DNA of 64,000 bases. Source: Warburgia ugandensis. Its lineage: Eukaryota > Streptophyta > Magnoliopsida > Canellales > Canellaceae. The position numbers and the translations under genes are program-made. Below are positions 38,201 to 47,370 of this stretch, one piece after another; the stretch's first letter is position 1; every line of letters begins with the position of its first letter. The stretch lies in contig CP141127.1 in the NCBI GenBank assembly GCA_035236585.1, positions 74,815,495 through 74,879,494 of the forward strand. The letters are read 5' to 3'. The notes beneath the pieces are model-generated. The model was not told the DNA's origin and ran no database searches. It was given only the letters and a program-made list of their open reading frames with translations.

Positions 38201-41200
38201 ATATCATGACGGAAAGCACCACTTTTTAAGGCAGTTGTCTGCAAAAAAATCAAACATTTTACAAACATGAAAAAGAATAATAACTAAGTCAACAAAGAGC
38301 AATGCATTTGACAACATAATAACTTGATGCATTGAGCAAAAGTGAAGCTATACTTGCAAATCAAGTAAAGGACAATTGGCCTTCATACTTCTACATAAAG
38401 AGGCAAAAGCCTCTAACTGTATTCAAGAAAAGAATGTCAAGATTGGAAACAACTTAACATAAGGCTGACAGAATTGTTACAACCAAATTGTCTCCCTCCA
38501 AATAGGCCTAGATCAGGATTTGTAAGTCAACAAACTGAGCACTTGTCCTTATACTGGGGATAACTGCATTTCCCATTTCCCTTCAGGAAAGACAGTTATT
38601 AGGTGTTATGAGGTGCAGATGCCATCTGAGAGATTCTCAGAAAAAAAATTGAGTCCCAAAACCGTACAATTTATCTCTCCTCGTTAGGAAAAAAAAAAAA
38701 AAAAAAACACTATTGCATCACAGGTAATCCAACTCAAATAGAGATATCAACCAGATGAAGGTGCTCCATGGCTGCCAATGCATCTGCTGTAGACAGTTTC
38801 TCATCAACTGCCCTATTAGTAAGTTCAATATATTACGAAAGAGAGATGATTAGAACCAAGGAAACATAGCAACACCTATATGCACAGAGGAAAAATCATA
38901 TAAGTTAATCTCGAATTAAATCTGGCTCTTACAATGATGGAGAAAAAATTTTCTTCCTATTTGTAGTGTACGTGATGAAGTCATCAAAAAAATCAGAATT
39001 ATCTTGTATGATGCTTAGTGTCTGAAAAAGTAAATCACAAAATTGTCAAAAAGATAAGTCAGAACATTACTCAAGCCCCAACAATCAATTATTATTTTTA
39101 TTAAAGGTTGGTCTGGAGTGTTAGGAGCAAAGGTTACATATTTTGTAAAGCTGGTAAAGGAACAATAGAATAGTCATGCGTCGAGTTATTCCAACAACCG
39201 AGTGAAGCCTGAAGCCTTCCACACTTGTAGTCATTGGTTTACCAAGAAAGATACAAAAGCTGCCGCATGTTTTCCTCATAACAATGAAAACAACCACAGC
39301 AATTACATCATCACAAAAGCTGGATGCAACTGAGTCTTTGATTTCTGTATCCAACTTCAACTGACATGCAGTAGCAATGATTAAGAAACAAAATACGAAA
39401 CCATGTCCAATTATAAGAGAACTCTTGCTGTACCTTCAGAATCACATATGAATCTCCCGTGAAAAACTTGCCATATGTAGACTTTGGAACAGGCACTGGT
39501 TTGAAATTTTCAATGCGCCATATCTCCATTCCACTGTAGAATGTCAAGGAAGTGAATGCAAAACAACCCAAGGATCAAAGTTTTAAAAGGAATGATAACC
39601 TCCATAAACATAACTGCAATACAAAGGATAGGAAAAACAAGTACTTATTGGAATAAACCTAGCGGCCAAAGGGTTACTTTTGTTTAGCTAATAGATTTAC
39701 ACATTGAACTCTAACATTTTATTGTTTAGTCATTAGTGAAAATCTGAGGGCAGTTACTAAGCCTTTCCATGATGATGATGCAGAAGCAGTAGTCCCTGCC
39801 ACCTTTGGATAAGATACTACTTTTTTATTAGTTGAACAGACTATTATTCTAAGGAAGTACAGACTAAGAAATAGAATTAAGAGGGAAAGACTTGACTATA
39901 CTAAATTTTAAAGTGATTTATATGCTCTTGGACCATAAATTTCAAGAAATTGGTGCTGAGTCTATGAATTTGGTGACACTAGTTCATTAGCTTCAATTTG
40001 GCAAGAAAATCTCATCAAGTAGCAAAAGCAACATGTTGTTGCTGGAATAATAAATGCAACGAAAAAAGGTTACATGTGTCCGATTTTGTAAGTCTCTATT
40101 CTCAGATAGTACTACTTAATCGGCAAACTATGAATTCTAGCAGACTGGAAGAGCATCTGACTTCATCCTACTGCAATTTTTTTCCACTCAGTGACAGAAT
40201 GCATAGATGCAAATAGGATACTCCTGTAAATTATACTTCAGAGTGAATTTCTTTTGAAGCAACTGCCCAATTTAGCCAGAATGCTATTAAGGAGCACCCA
40301 GCAATAGGTCTTTTGAGACAGAAATCTTGAATTAGATATTCCTCAGTCACTTCAATCTTCCCTCATATTAAGTATTGGAGCATTTGGAAGATAATCCAGT
40401 GAAAAAGATTAAGGACTTTGAGAGGAGTTTTTTGCATACTGAGCTGCTCAAAATCAAGCAATTCTGACCATTGGATAATTTTGTTCAACCTAACAAACTT
40501 CCAGCTTCAATAGGTAATCCATGTACCTCCTGAAAGCAAACGCAACACTGGACTTCCTACTCTTGCAAATGATAGATGAAGTTTCTACTAACCATAAATC
40601 ATTGTTGGTCATAAGGTAACAACAAGGAGGGAAAACATACTTGCTCTAAGACAATGAAACAATTCTCAAAAGAGTTAAGCAATATATGAATAAAAATCAA
40701 TGCAAAATGGTATGTTAGTATGAGGTAAAGAAGGAAAGGCCTCTTGAATTAGCTCATATTTTTTATCCATGGTGAATTTAGCGAATTAATTATACCCATA
40801 ATAGGTATTGGTACTTATCCCAATTTCTTTCTCTTATTATCAGTTGAGAAGGTAGAAGCTATTCTATCTAATTACTTTTATAAATTGTTTTCACCAAAAG
40901 GTCTCTGCCCTTCCATCCCTTGGATCGATAGAGAGGGAGGGCAGAGACCTTTTGGTGAAAACAATTTATAAAAGTAATTAGATAGAATAGCTTCTACCTT
41001 CTCAACTGATAATAATCGATAGAGAGGGAGGGCAGAGCTTTTGGGTTTTCATGTTGTCAAACAATTGAACAATAAAAATAGAGAATTTGCATGAACTAGC
41101 AGACCGATCACTAAGTGGGGATGTTCCCTCCAGCATGAGAGAACCTTTTCCGAACTGGTTAGGAATGGGCTCACAAGACCAGCCAGGTTCTATGCAAAAT

Positions 41201-41493
41201 TGTATGTTAGTACGAGGTAAAGAAGGAAAGGCCTCTTGAGTTAACTCAAACTTTTTATCCATGGTGAATTTAGCAAATTAATTAATCAGGACATCTAAAC
41301 AACCACGGAAGAAGTGTTTAGTTTTATATGGCTGAATGCATTTTCTAGCAGTGCAGTAAGAACAATCTTTAAACAAGAGTACAAGAAACCCAAAAAAAAT
41401 TATTAATTATTGAAGATAATCTTAAAATAAAGGATACGCCTTCTGCCCAGCTCCCTGGAAAGCAGGGTCCAAATCCCTCATAGAAACAGCCAT
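25344..41493 (-). CDS. VLN4: Villin, villin-4 type actin-bundling protein, complete
   Basis: Villins cap, sever and bundle actin filaments in plant cells. Coding exons in transcript order: 41,493-41,438; 39,533-39,434; 38,238-38,170; 37,814-37,578; 37,470-37,293; 37,207-37,075; 36,906-36,744; 36,645-36,498; 36,373-36,273; 36,074-35,919; 33,630-33,562; 33,435-33,367; 33,250-33,113; 30,364-30,236; 29,504-29,357; 29,218-29,208; 29,091-28,951; 28,834-28,709; 28,417-28,352; 26,161-25,822; 25,737-25,529; 25,457-25,344. They sum to 2,901 nt with every phase consistent, giving 966 residues, close to Arabidopsis VLN4. Start [19 protein letters not shown]. Six gelsolin-like repeats span about residues 20-720 ([77 protein letters not shown]). 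A basic/Ser-rich linker follows ([19 protein letters not shown]). The headpiece is about residues 903-966 with [17 protein letters not shown] and Trp954. The orthology call to VLN4 rests on linker and headpiece similarity from memory. Confidence 0.96.
26162..28351 (-). other. Villin intron 20, 2.2 kb
   Basis: Intron between the exon ending TLD and the exon starting KPKRRTQ. It is AT-rich, and no transposon family or hidden exon was recognised. Confidence 0.7.
29208..29218 (-). other. VLN4: 11-nt villin microexon
   Basis: On the - strand the sequence GCAATTTAAAG is bounded by an acceptor (CAAGCAG|) and a donor (|GTATGT). The upstream exon ends in phase 1 (ACCAAAG) and the downstream exon starts in phase 0 (GTGACT). 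Including these 11 bases gives TFTKGNLKVTEIF, which matches the TFTK-x-x-LKVTEI run of villin-4. Skipping it would shift the frame and remove the sixth gelsolin repeat and the headpiece. Confidence 0.9.
31490..31620 (+). repeat. Possible tRNA-derived SINE in villin intron 14
   Basis: A-box-like TGGCAAGTTGG at 31,500-31,510 and B-box-like AGTTCGAATTCC at 31,541-31,552 are spaced as in tRNA-derived elements. It lies antisense to villin. The 3' limit and target duplication are not resolved. It does not look like a functional tRNA. Confidence 0.45.
32088..32221 (+). mobile_element. tRNA-derived SINE with (AAT)n tail, villin intron 14
   Basis: A short element with A box TGGCACAAGGAG (32,110-32,121) and B box GGTTCAAGAC (32,142-32,151). 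It ends in a (TAA)n tail of about 14 units. AAGGTAGGAA(T/C)G flanks it at 32,076-32,087 and 32,222-32,233, a 12-bp target duplication with one mismatch. It is unrelated to the Au-SINE family and antisense to villin. Confidence 0.7.
32881..33033 (-). mobile_element. Au-type SINE, copy 6, 5'-truncated, perfect 18-bp TSD
   Basis: Inserted in villin intron 14, in the same sense as villin. The direct repeat TTTTGTGATTCCTATATA is exact at 32,863-32,880 and 33,034-33,051. The body is the least degraded of the six copies (CCCGCCTATGCGGGGTCCGG intact). The first ~25 nt, including the A-box region, are missing, so this copy could not have its own complete polymerase III promoter. Truncation fits incomplete target-primed reverse transcription. 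Confidence 0.93.
34239..35236 (-). mobile_element. RTE-clade LINE, copy 3, 5'-truncated, villin intron 11
   Basis: On the - strand this starts within the RT palm near TATATAGACATAATTAA, passes the FADD-region equivalent with several stops and frameshifts, and continues through the C-terminal domain ([35 protein letters not shown]). It ends in the GATGATGATG-type tail at 34,239-34,262. It lies between villin exons 33,562-33,630 and 35,919-36,074, in the sense direction. It is more diverged than copies 1 and 2, so it is older. Confidence 0.9.
35514..35648. repeat. Two-copy 67-bp tandem duplication in villin intron 11
   Basis: AAAAGTTTCTGTGTTC...GGATGTAAATATATGC occurs at 35,514 and again at 35,581. 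The copies differ by a T insertion and one substitution. Non-coding and recent. Confidence 0.92.
37471..37577 (-). other. VLN4: GC-AG intron in villin (intron 5)
   Basis: The exon ending GTAAAAGAG is followed by GCAAGTTT, a GC donor with otherwise perfect consensus. The acceptor is TTATCAG at 37,471-37,472. Joining gives [20 protein letters not shown], the expected villin sequence. No GT donor nearby keeps the frame. All the other villin introns read here use GT-AG. Confidence 0.93.
40701..41283. repeat. Diverged ~92-bp direct repeat flanking a hairpin, villin intron 2
   Basis: The segment TGCAAAAT(G/T)GTATGTTAG...GGTGAATTTAGC(G/A)AATTAATTA occurs at 40,701-40,792 and 41,193-41,283 with about ten differences. 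Both copies have the same orientation. The perfect inverted repeat at 40,834-41,015 lies between them. Confidence 0.85.
40834..41015. repeat. Perfect 77-bp inverted repeat (hairpin), villin intron 2
   Basis: The left arm 40,834-40,910 and right arm 40,939-41,015 are exact reverse complements over 77 bases, separated by 28 bases. The 23-base string starting ATCGATAGAGAGGGAG is also directly repeated at 40,924-40,946 and 41,015-41,037. The repeat therefore overlaps the start of the right arm and resumes just after it. Because the intron is transcribed, the pre-mRNA can form a 77-bp duplex. Confidence 0.97.
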
Positions 41494-41556
41494 ACTTGTC
41501 TTGGGCTTCAAAATATTCTCTGTCCACTTTGGCTTGGAGGTGGAAGACAGAACGTC
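41494..41556 (-). other. VLN4: Villin 5' UTR, second exon part
   Basis: Non-coding leader between an acceptor (TATTGTAG at 41,557 and above) and the ATG at 41,491-41,493. It joins the non-coding exon at 43,829. No upstream ATG is seen in this stretch. Confidence 0.7.
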
Positions 41557-43828
41557 CTACAATACAAGTTTTATTGGTTGAGTTCAACATAGCAGCAAAC
41601 ACGATTACTTATTTGGGTTTACATCCAATACAATTGTACCAGAATGGGTATCACATAATCAATCCCAATGAAAAAGTAATGAGCATGGCATCCTCTATAT
41701 CCATCCTAGACATAGTTCTATATATAACCTGACAACAAATAAATGGTACTCAACCACAAGAATCCACAATGCAAAGATGGAAACATAAGGAAGAGATTAA
41801 ATATGAAACCAAAGCGATTGAATGGATTTCAACAAATAACATGAAGAAGGAAGCATCCAGAACATCCACTTCTAGTTAAATTCATTGACTTATCGGGGAT
41901 CCATTTTGGAACAATAGCCACTTGGTATCATACAAGTCAATAAATGCTTTGAAATGAGGTCCCATTTCTTTACAGCGTCTGTTGTACCTGGCTGGAAATT
42001 TTGCTACTAATGCTGCCTATAGCTGTTAGATTCTCATAAAGTTTCTAGCACCTAATTCACCTATAGAACTGATTTGCAAGTCACTGTGCATTTCCAGTGG
42101 ACCATTGCCACAGGGGATGACAACGAATTTTCCATACAATCATATATTATTATCCTATTTCAGTTTTTGCCTGTTAATATTGTTCTTGTCTGGCTCAATG
42201 ACTGGATAACTAACCTGGTGAAGGAGAATGGATCTACTCAGCCACATTTTTTATGTTCATCAATTTATCAATGGTCCAACTGGGAACAGTAATTACCTGC
42301 TAAGATGTAAACACCGTATCTGATATGGACCAAGGTCATGTGTTTTAGTTTGTACACTGATTAATATATCAATTTAAGCTACATGTAGCAGTTAAGCTCC
42401 AGAGAAAAATATTTTACTAACCCAACAACAGTAACTCTAAAACTGACTTCTGATGTTTGGTGCATTTCCAATATGCTAAAAACAGATGAAGAGTCATTCA
42501 CGTACAACAATACATTACCGTCTTATTTTCAATTGCTCCTTCTTTTATTCTTATCTGTTTAGAAGACAAATTCTAATAACCAAGGAAAGAACCCAGTGGT
42601 TCCAATTGAGACATTGCTTTGCAAATATTTCCCTCTACTAAGATAGATAATACATTGACAAAATAGAATGACAAGCACAGCCATAGAGAAAAAATGCAAA
42701 GCAATAGGTAGCAACAAGAATTTAAAAATAAATTCTCAGGTCAGAGTTGAAGCTCAACTGTATGTTGCTCACTATCTGGAAGTCCATCATTTTAGACCAA
42801 GCTCACCCAGAAAACACAAACTCAACAATAAGCAGATTCTTTTTCTGAGAGAACAATAAGGAGAGTCTAAATCTGTAGGTTACCAGGCAGCACAGCAGGG
42901 GAAACCAAATTCACAATTGTTGAAACAGAAGAGCACACGTATTTCTACTTTGGTATCAATGAAACATGTTGCAGTAACATTTAGAGTAGGTCACGGTTCC
43001 ATTTGTTTATACCCAATTGCCATTGTAGCCACGTTTGGGAAATTTTCCTGGCACCAGAAACATTTAACAAAACAAGATGTACAGAGATCCAATGGCCTTC
43101 TTCTTCCTACCCAAGGGTATGGTAGATGTCTACCTTGTGTTATATATCTCAATTGTAATATATTGCCAGGGTACATTGACACCATGTTGGGTTATCAGTT
43201 TGTAACATTGTAGCTCTCAGAATAGGTTTGTAACATTGTAGCTCTCTGAATAGGTTGAATGCAAGTCAGAATTTGATTCACTGATACAATTTTGATCAGT
43301 TTACATTCCAAACTGTTTTGAAATTGATCCTAGCATCAGAACTAGATGCCTAAATGTATTGATTTAAGACGAAAAGCAGACAAACACTAAGAAAATAAAT
43401 GGAATATCAAGGAGTCAGAACAGAGCCAAAGGAAACAGAACTTGAAATTGATTTCGAAACCTAAGGAGCTTGGATCCAATGACTCACCAAACACAAATTA
43501 GAAAGCATACCAACGATCAATAACAATCACATACAGCAATTACAGATTCCCAAAAGCTCCTACCTTGTGAAAGAAAAAAGGCTGCTTCATATCCAGTTCA
43601 ACCAAATCCAAACAAAAACGGAACAAATCTGTAACAAGAAGGTGGAGGAAAAGGAGCCTCTTTTCTCTCTAGGAAACGCAAATCCAAATCAGCAGGAATT
43701 CCGAGCAAAGAAATGCTCAGCACATTCAAACAATAAAAAATATGTTTTCTACACGTTAAACAATAATTAAAACTAAAAATTGATAATTTAGAGGAAGAAG
43801 AAATGGTCCAGCGGGATTTGAATCATAC
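41557..43828 (-). other. VLN4: Villin 5' UTR intron, 2.3 kb
   Basis: Leader intron with donor CAG|GTATGA at 43,828-43,823. It contains a small 28-bp tandem duplication (GTTTGTAACATTGTAGCTCT) at 43,198-43,253. No other family was recognised. Leader introns often raise expression in plants; that is inference here. Confidence 0.65.
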
Positions 43829-44048
43829 CTGCAACGGGCGGCGCCGTCCAGAGCTGGAAGGGAGATTCGAATCCGGATGGATACAAAAACCCTAGGAATG
43901 AAATCGATCCTTGATGTGCAGGAGCAAGAAAAGGTGTAAAAAGGTACAAATGGAGTGAGGAAGAAAGAAAAAGAAAGGAGCTTCAAAAGAGAAAAGTTAT
44001 AGTAGAGGAAGAAGAAGAACCTAGAGAGAGAGAGAGAGAGAGAGAGAA
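43829..44048 (-). other. VLN4: Villin non-coding first exon
   Basis: The transcript-sense sequence is pyrimidine-rich. It opens with a (CT)n tract at 44,023-44,048 and contains TTCTTCTTCTTCC. A telobox-like AAACCCTAG lies at 43,887-43,895 on the opposite strand. It ends at a donor after CCGTTGCAG. The transcription start was not determined. The CT tract at the start fits a Y-patch core promoter. Confidence 0.6.
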
Positions 44049-44260
44049 GGTGGTGGGGGAATGATGAGTGCCAGGCGTGCTTGGTAAGCCAAGGGCCCAG
44101 GAGATGAACTTGATGGACTGTTTTTCATTAAAATAATCAAATTCCTTTCTTACAATAAAATGGAAAGAAATGTAATTTCATTCTGCTCTTCTTTTGGCTG
44201 GCCCATTGTCCACCAGGTGGATGAGTAAATAACCCAAAAATGGCCTATTTATTGTAGATT
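44049..44260 (-). promoter_or_regulatory. Villin proximal promoter with two site II motifs
   Basis: On the villin sense strand TGGGCC occurs at about 44,094-44,099 and at about 44,200-44,205. Paired site II motifs (TGGGCY) are common in broadly expressed plant genes. No TATA box is seen at a suitable distance from the CT tract. An AATAAATA sequence near 44,247 is too far upstream for the start assumed here. Confidence 0.35.
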
Positions 44261-45100
44261 TAGGTGAATTTGTTTTCTTCTTTTTTCCTCTAGCTTTTGC
44301 TAATCTTTCGCTTTCTCTTTCTGCGACCAGAAGGTCGGCCACCGGCCATCACAAGGTGCAAAAGTAACGGCACGGGGACCCACATCAAGGTCTAAAAATA
44401 GAGATCCCACCTCACACCCAAACGAATTCAAAGCCCTAATCTTTACGGGTTCATTTTTCCTGAGAGGACGGCCAAGAGAGAGCTACACAATCGCTCACCT
44501 CTTGACTGCCCTGTTTTTGCCTTTCCTACTAATCCATCAACAAACAGATATGCCCACCACATTGTAAAAGTAGCTTTGCATTTGGTGACGTGGCTTTCAT
44601 TTTTTAGCATTTTTATTACTTTATTATTTTGTTTATATTTTACATTATATATGAGTAATTTGAGAAAATTCCGTAACCTTAAAATCACGACTCTCCTTTA
44701 GATTATATACCTCAGCTTGGAAAAGAATGAGTTTGTTGGGAAGAAAGAAATACACTGCAAAACGAGAGAACGAATCTGGCAGAAAAAGTGATGCATGTAA
44801 AAGTACTAAAATATCCTTCCAACGTCGAGGGAAACAAAACGTCCTTTTCAAAACTGAAAGTCATGCACCCACTTTCAAACAGTAAAATGGAGTACCATCC
44901 CGGCCGTTCATCTACTGGATCCGTTCAAAGAAGGAACGATAGATAAAACAATAATGATGTATTAGTGAATTTTATACTTGCACGACCACCATCTAAAACA
45001 GCACCAACGGCTAGGATCTCGTGTCGCATCGTTGCAGACTTACTTAGGCATGCGTGCCATTTGAGGGACAAAGGTATGAGATGGCCACGTTGAAAGGTTG

Positions 45101-45110
45101 GACACGTGTC
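45101..45110. promoter_or_regulatory. G-box / ABRE palindrome
   Basis: GACACGTGTC is a perfect 10-bp palindrome with a CACGTG core, the binding site for bZIP and bHLH factors. It lies about 1.05 kb upstream of the assumed villin start. Any regulatory role is inference. Confidence 0.3.
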
Positions 45111-46530
45111 GGTTATGAGAAGGTCGAGGTAGGACATGAAAGAGCTGGGTGTTCGGACCGCGGGCCCATGACAGCACCATTGCCGTGTCGAGAAGCTTGC
45201 AACCACGATCTCGGCGGTTTTCTCGTTCCTTACAATTCGCAATCTGTAGGACTAGCCTTCCACGTTGAGTTTCTTGTTTCCGACCTTGCTCCCATCTGCA
45301 GATACAGAAATTGGGGTACGTCCTGTCTTGAATCTCTCACCGTTATCAAAGAATGGTCTAGAGATTTTAGATTTTGTCCCTTTCCTTCAAATGCATATAT
45401 TAAATTAATGAGGCAGGTTAATTACTTCTCTCTCTTTTTTGCCCTTTTGTGTGTACAAATAGCTCACCCACCTTCCTAAGTCTAATCTTGGTCAAACGGA
45501 AAAGTGTGCTTCAAACATACTTTAAGCAAAAATGCTAAGTTGTCTGTCTGCGATCAACGATTGGAAGTGGAAGCCTACAAGGAAGGATCGTTATCAATTT
45601 CTGACTTCCTCAATCAATTTAAGACTCTCTGAGATCAACAACTGGCTGTTATACAGAAGTCCATTTCAGATGGTAAAAAAGTGCTTATTATTCTCACTAG
45701 ACTCGAGGACTAATAAAAAATGTTTGTAACCTCCGCCTTTCTCCTAGCACTAGATTTTTGATGCGAGTTAATTACTTACTCGTAGGTTATAGAGTAAGAA
45801 GAAACGGCTAGTCGGGAAGCTCGACATGCAGCAAGAACACTCAAGATGCAAGTGATGAAAATCCAACTTGTGTTAGAGGAAGATCGAATTATGCTCCATG
45901 CATCTTTCCAGAGAACGAGTTTCTAGCACCAGCACCTATACGTTGAGGATCTCCACCACTACTGATGGTGCGAGTGTGAAATGGTGTTTTTCTATTGCTA
46001 GAGTCACACCAAGATGGATATGCCAATCCGGTGCTAGTACAGAGCCAAGATAGAGACTAGCATATTTGGAATTATAGAGGACGCCTTGATGACCCCTCAG
46101 GTAAGTGGCTTCCAGGAGAAGATATTTCTGTGTTTCTTTTCTATCTTTCTCCTACCAGGAACATTATTTTCACTGCCTATTGATCGCTAGTTTACAATCA
46201 TCATCGTTAGCATCAAATGAACACATCAAGAACTTCTTGATAATACTATGAAAGAAAAATAGCATGAACTTCAAATCATTCCAATCCCTTCAACATAATC
46301 ATAGTTTGAATTGCTCTTGCAAAATCATAAGATATTTGCAATCTCAGAGGAGGAATTCTCCACTGACTTTGACTAAATTTACCATCGCAAATTCCTTTAT
46401 AGAAAAGCAAAAAGGATAGTGTAGCGTATAGTAAACCCTCTACCTACATTGCATATAAAGTTAACTATTTGACATTTATAGCTAAGGTAATCTCCTCTCT
46501 CACAAACACAAACTTTTTCTTTTTTTTTTC
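45111..46530. other. Intergenic, nothing recognised
   Basis: A 141-residue open frame at 45,054-45,479 has no recognisable domain and overlaps other random frames, so it is not called as a gene. Confidence 0.5.
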
Positions 46531-47312
46531 TGTGAACTACTAAGTCCTGCTAGATTTGTAAATCAAATCCATAATCTAGTTCACATTGCCACATTATGTT
46601 TTCTATATTTGTACTTTAAAAGTTTATGTATTTTGAAAACCTGAAGTGGTAATGACAGAATAAGTAGTTGAAGTAACATATTCTTATTAGTCCTTGTTAT
46701 AAAGGTGACATCATGCAGGAGACCTTTTCCTAAAGTTTCTCAAAGTTTTCAGCTACAATAATACATATATGCTTGATGAGATCAATGTAAAGAACAAAAG
46801 TCTTTCAGAAAAGCCCTAGCCCTGCAAAGAAACTAGAGTTTAGGGTTTTTTATCCATTTCACAAGAATTTGCTAAAAAGTTAAAGCTTTTTCTATCAAAA
46901 CATGAAGATTGGATTCCTAAGTTTGACTTCAAAATACTAAATATTTAGAGGTATATAGTTTCTTTTTAATATATATTTTAGATATTAGGTGAAATAAACA
47001 AATTTTTACAAGTTCTTCTGCATTTTTTAGATTTCTCTTTCAACGTAACTTTTCTCAAGTCTTTCTTCTCTCAACTCAACATTTGCTTCTGCATTCTTGA
47101 GAAAAATGTCTAAATTAAGAGAACTTGTATCAAATATGGATGTCAAGATATTCCAGAGATCATCTATGGGGTATAGAGACACTTAAGCCCTCCATTGTGG
47201 CCAAAGATCCTTGTTGTCTAGACCCATTTACAATAAGCAAATAAGTATCTAGCTATTTCACCATATGTTTCATTTCAGTTCCAAATGTTCTTCTCTTTTA
47301 TCTATTGGTTAG

Positions 47313-47370
47313 TGGATTTGAATTCACATCCTTTTGGTTGCAAAACATGGCATTTAACCAACTTGACAAC
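47313..47370 (-). repeat. Possible tRNA-derived fragment
   Basis: On the - strand TGTCAAGTTGGTTAAATG (A-box-like) is followed by GTGAATTCAAATCC (B-box-like) at tRNA spacing. It does not form a complete tRNA, so it is probably a SINE head. Confidence 0.35.

Noticed and set aside
41002-41262. 86-codon frame on the - strand
   Set aside because: It spans the hairpin and direct repeats of villin intron 2; similarity between repeat copies explains its protein-like look.
45054-45479. 141-codon open frame on the + strand
   Set aside because: No recognisable domain, no conserved motif, overlapped by an equally long frame on the other strand.
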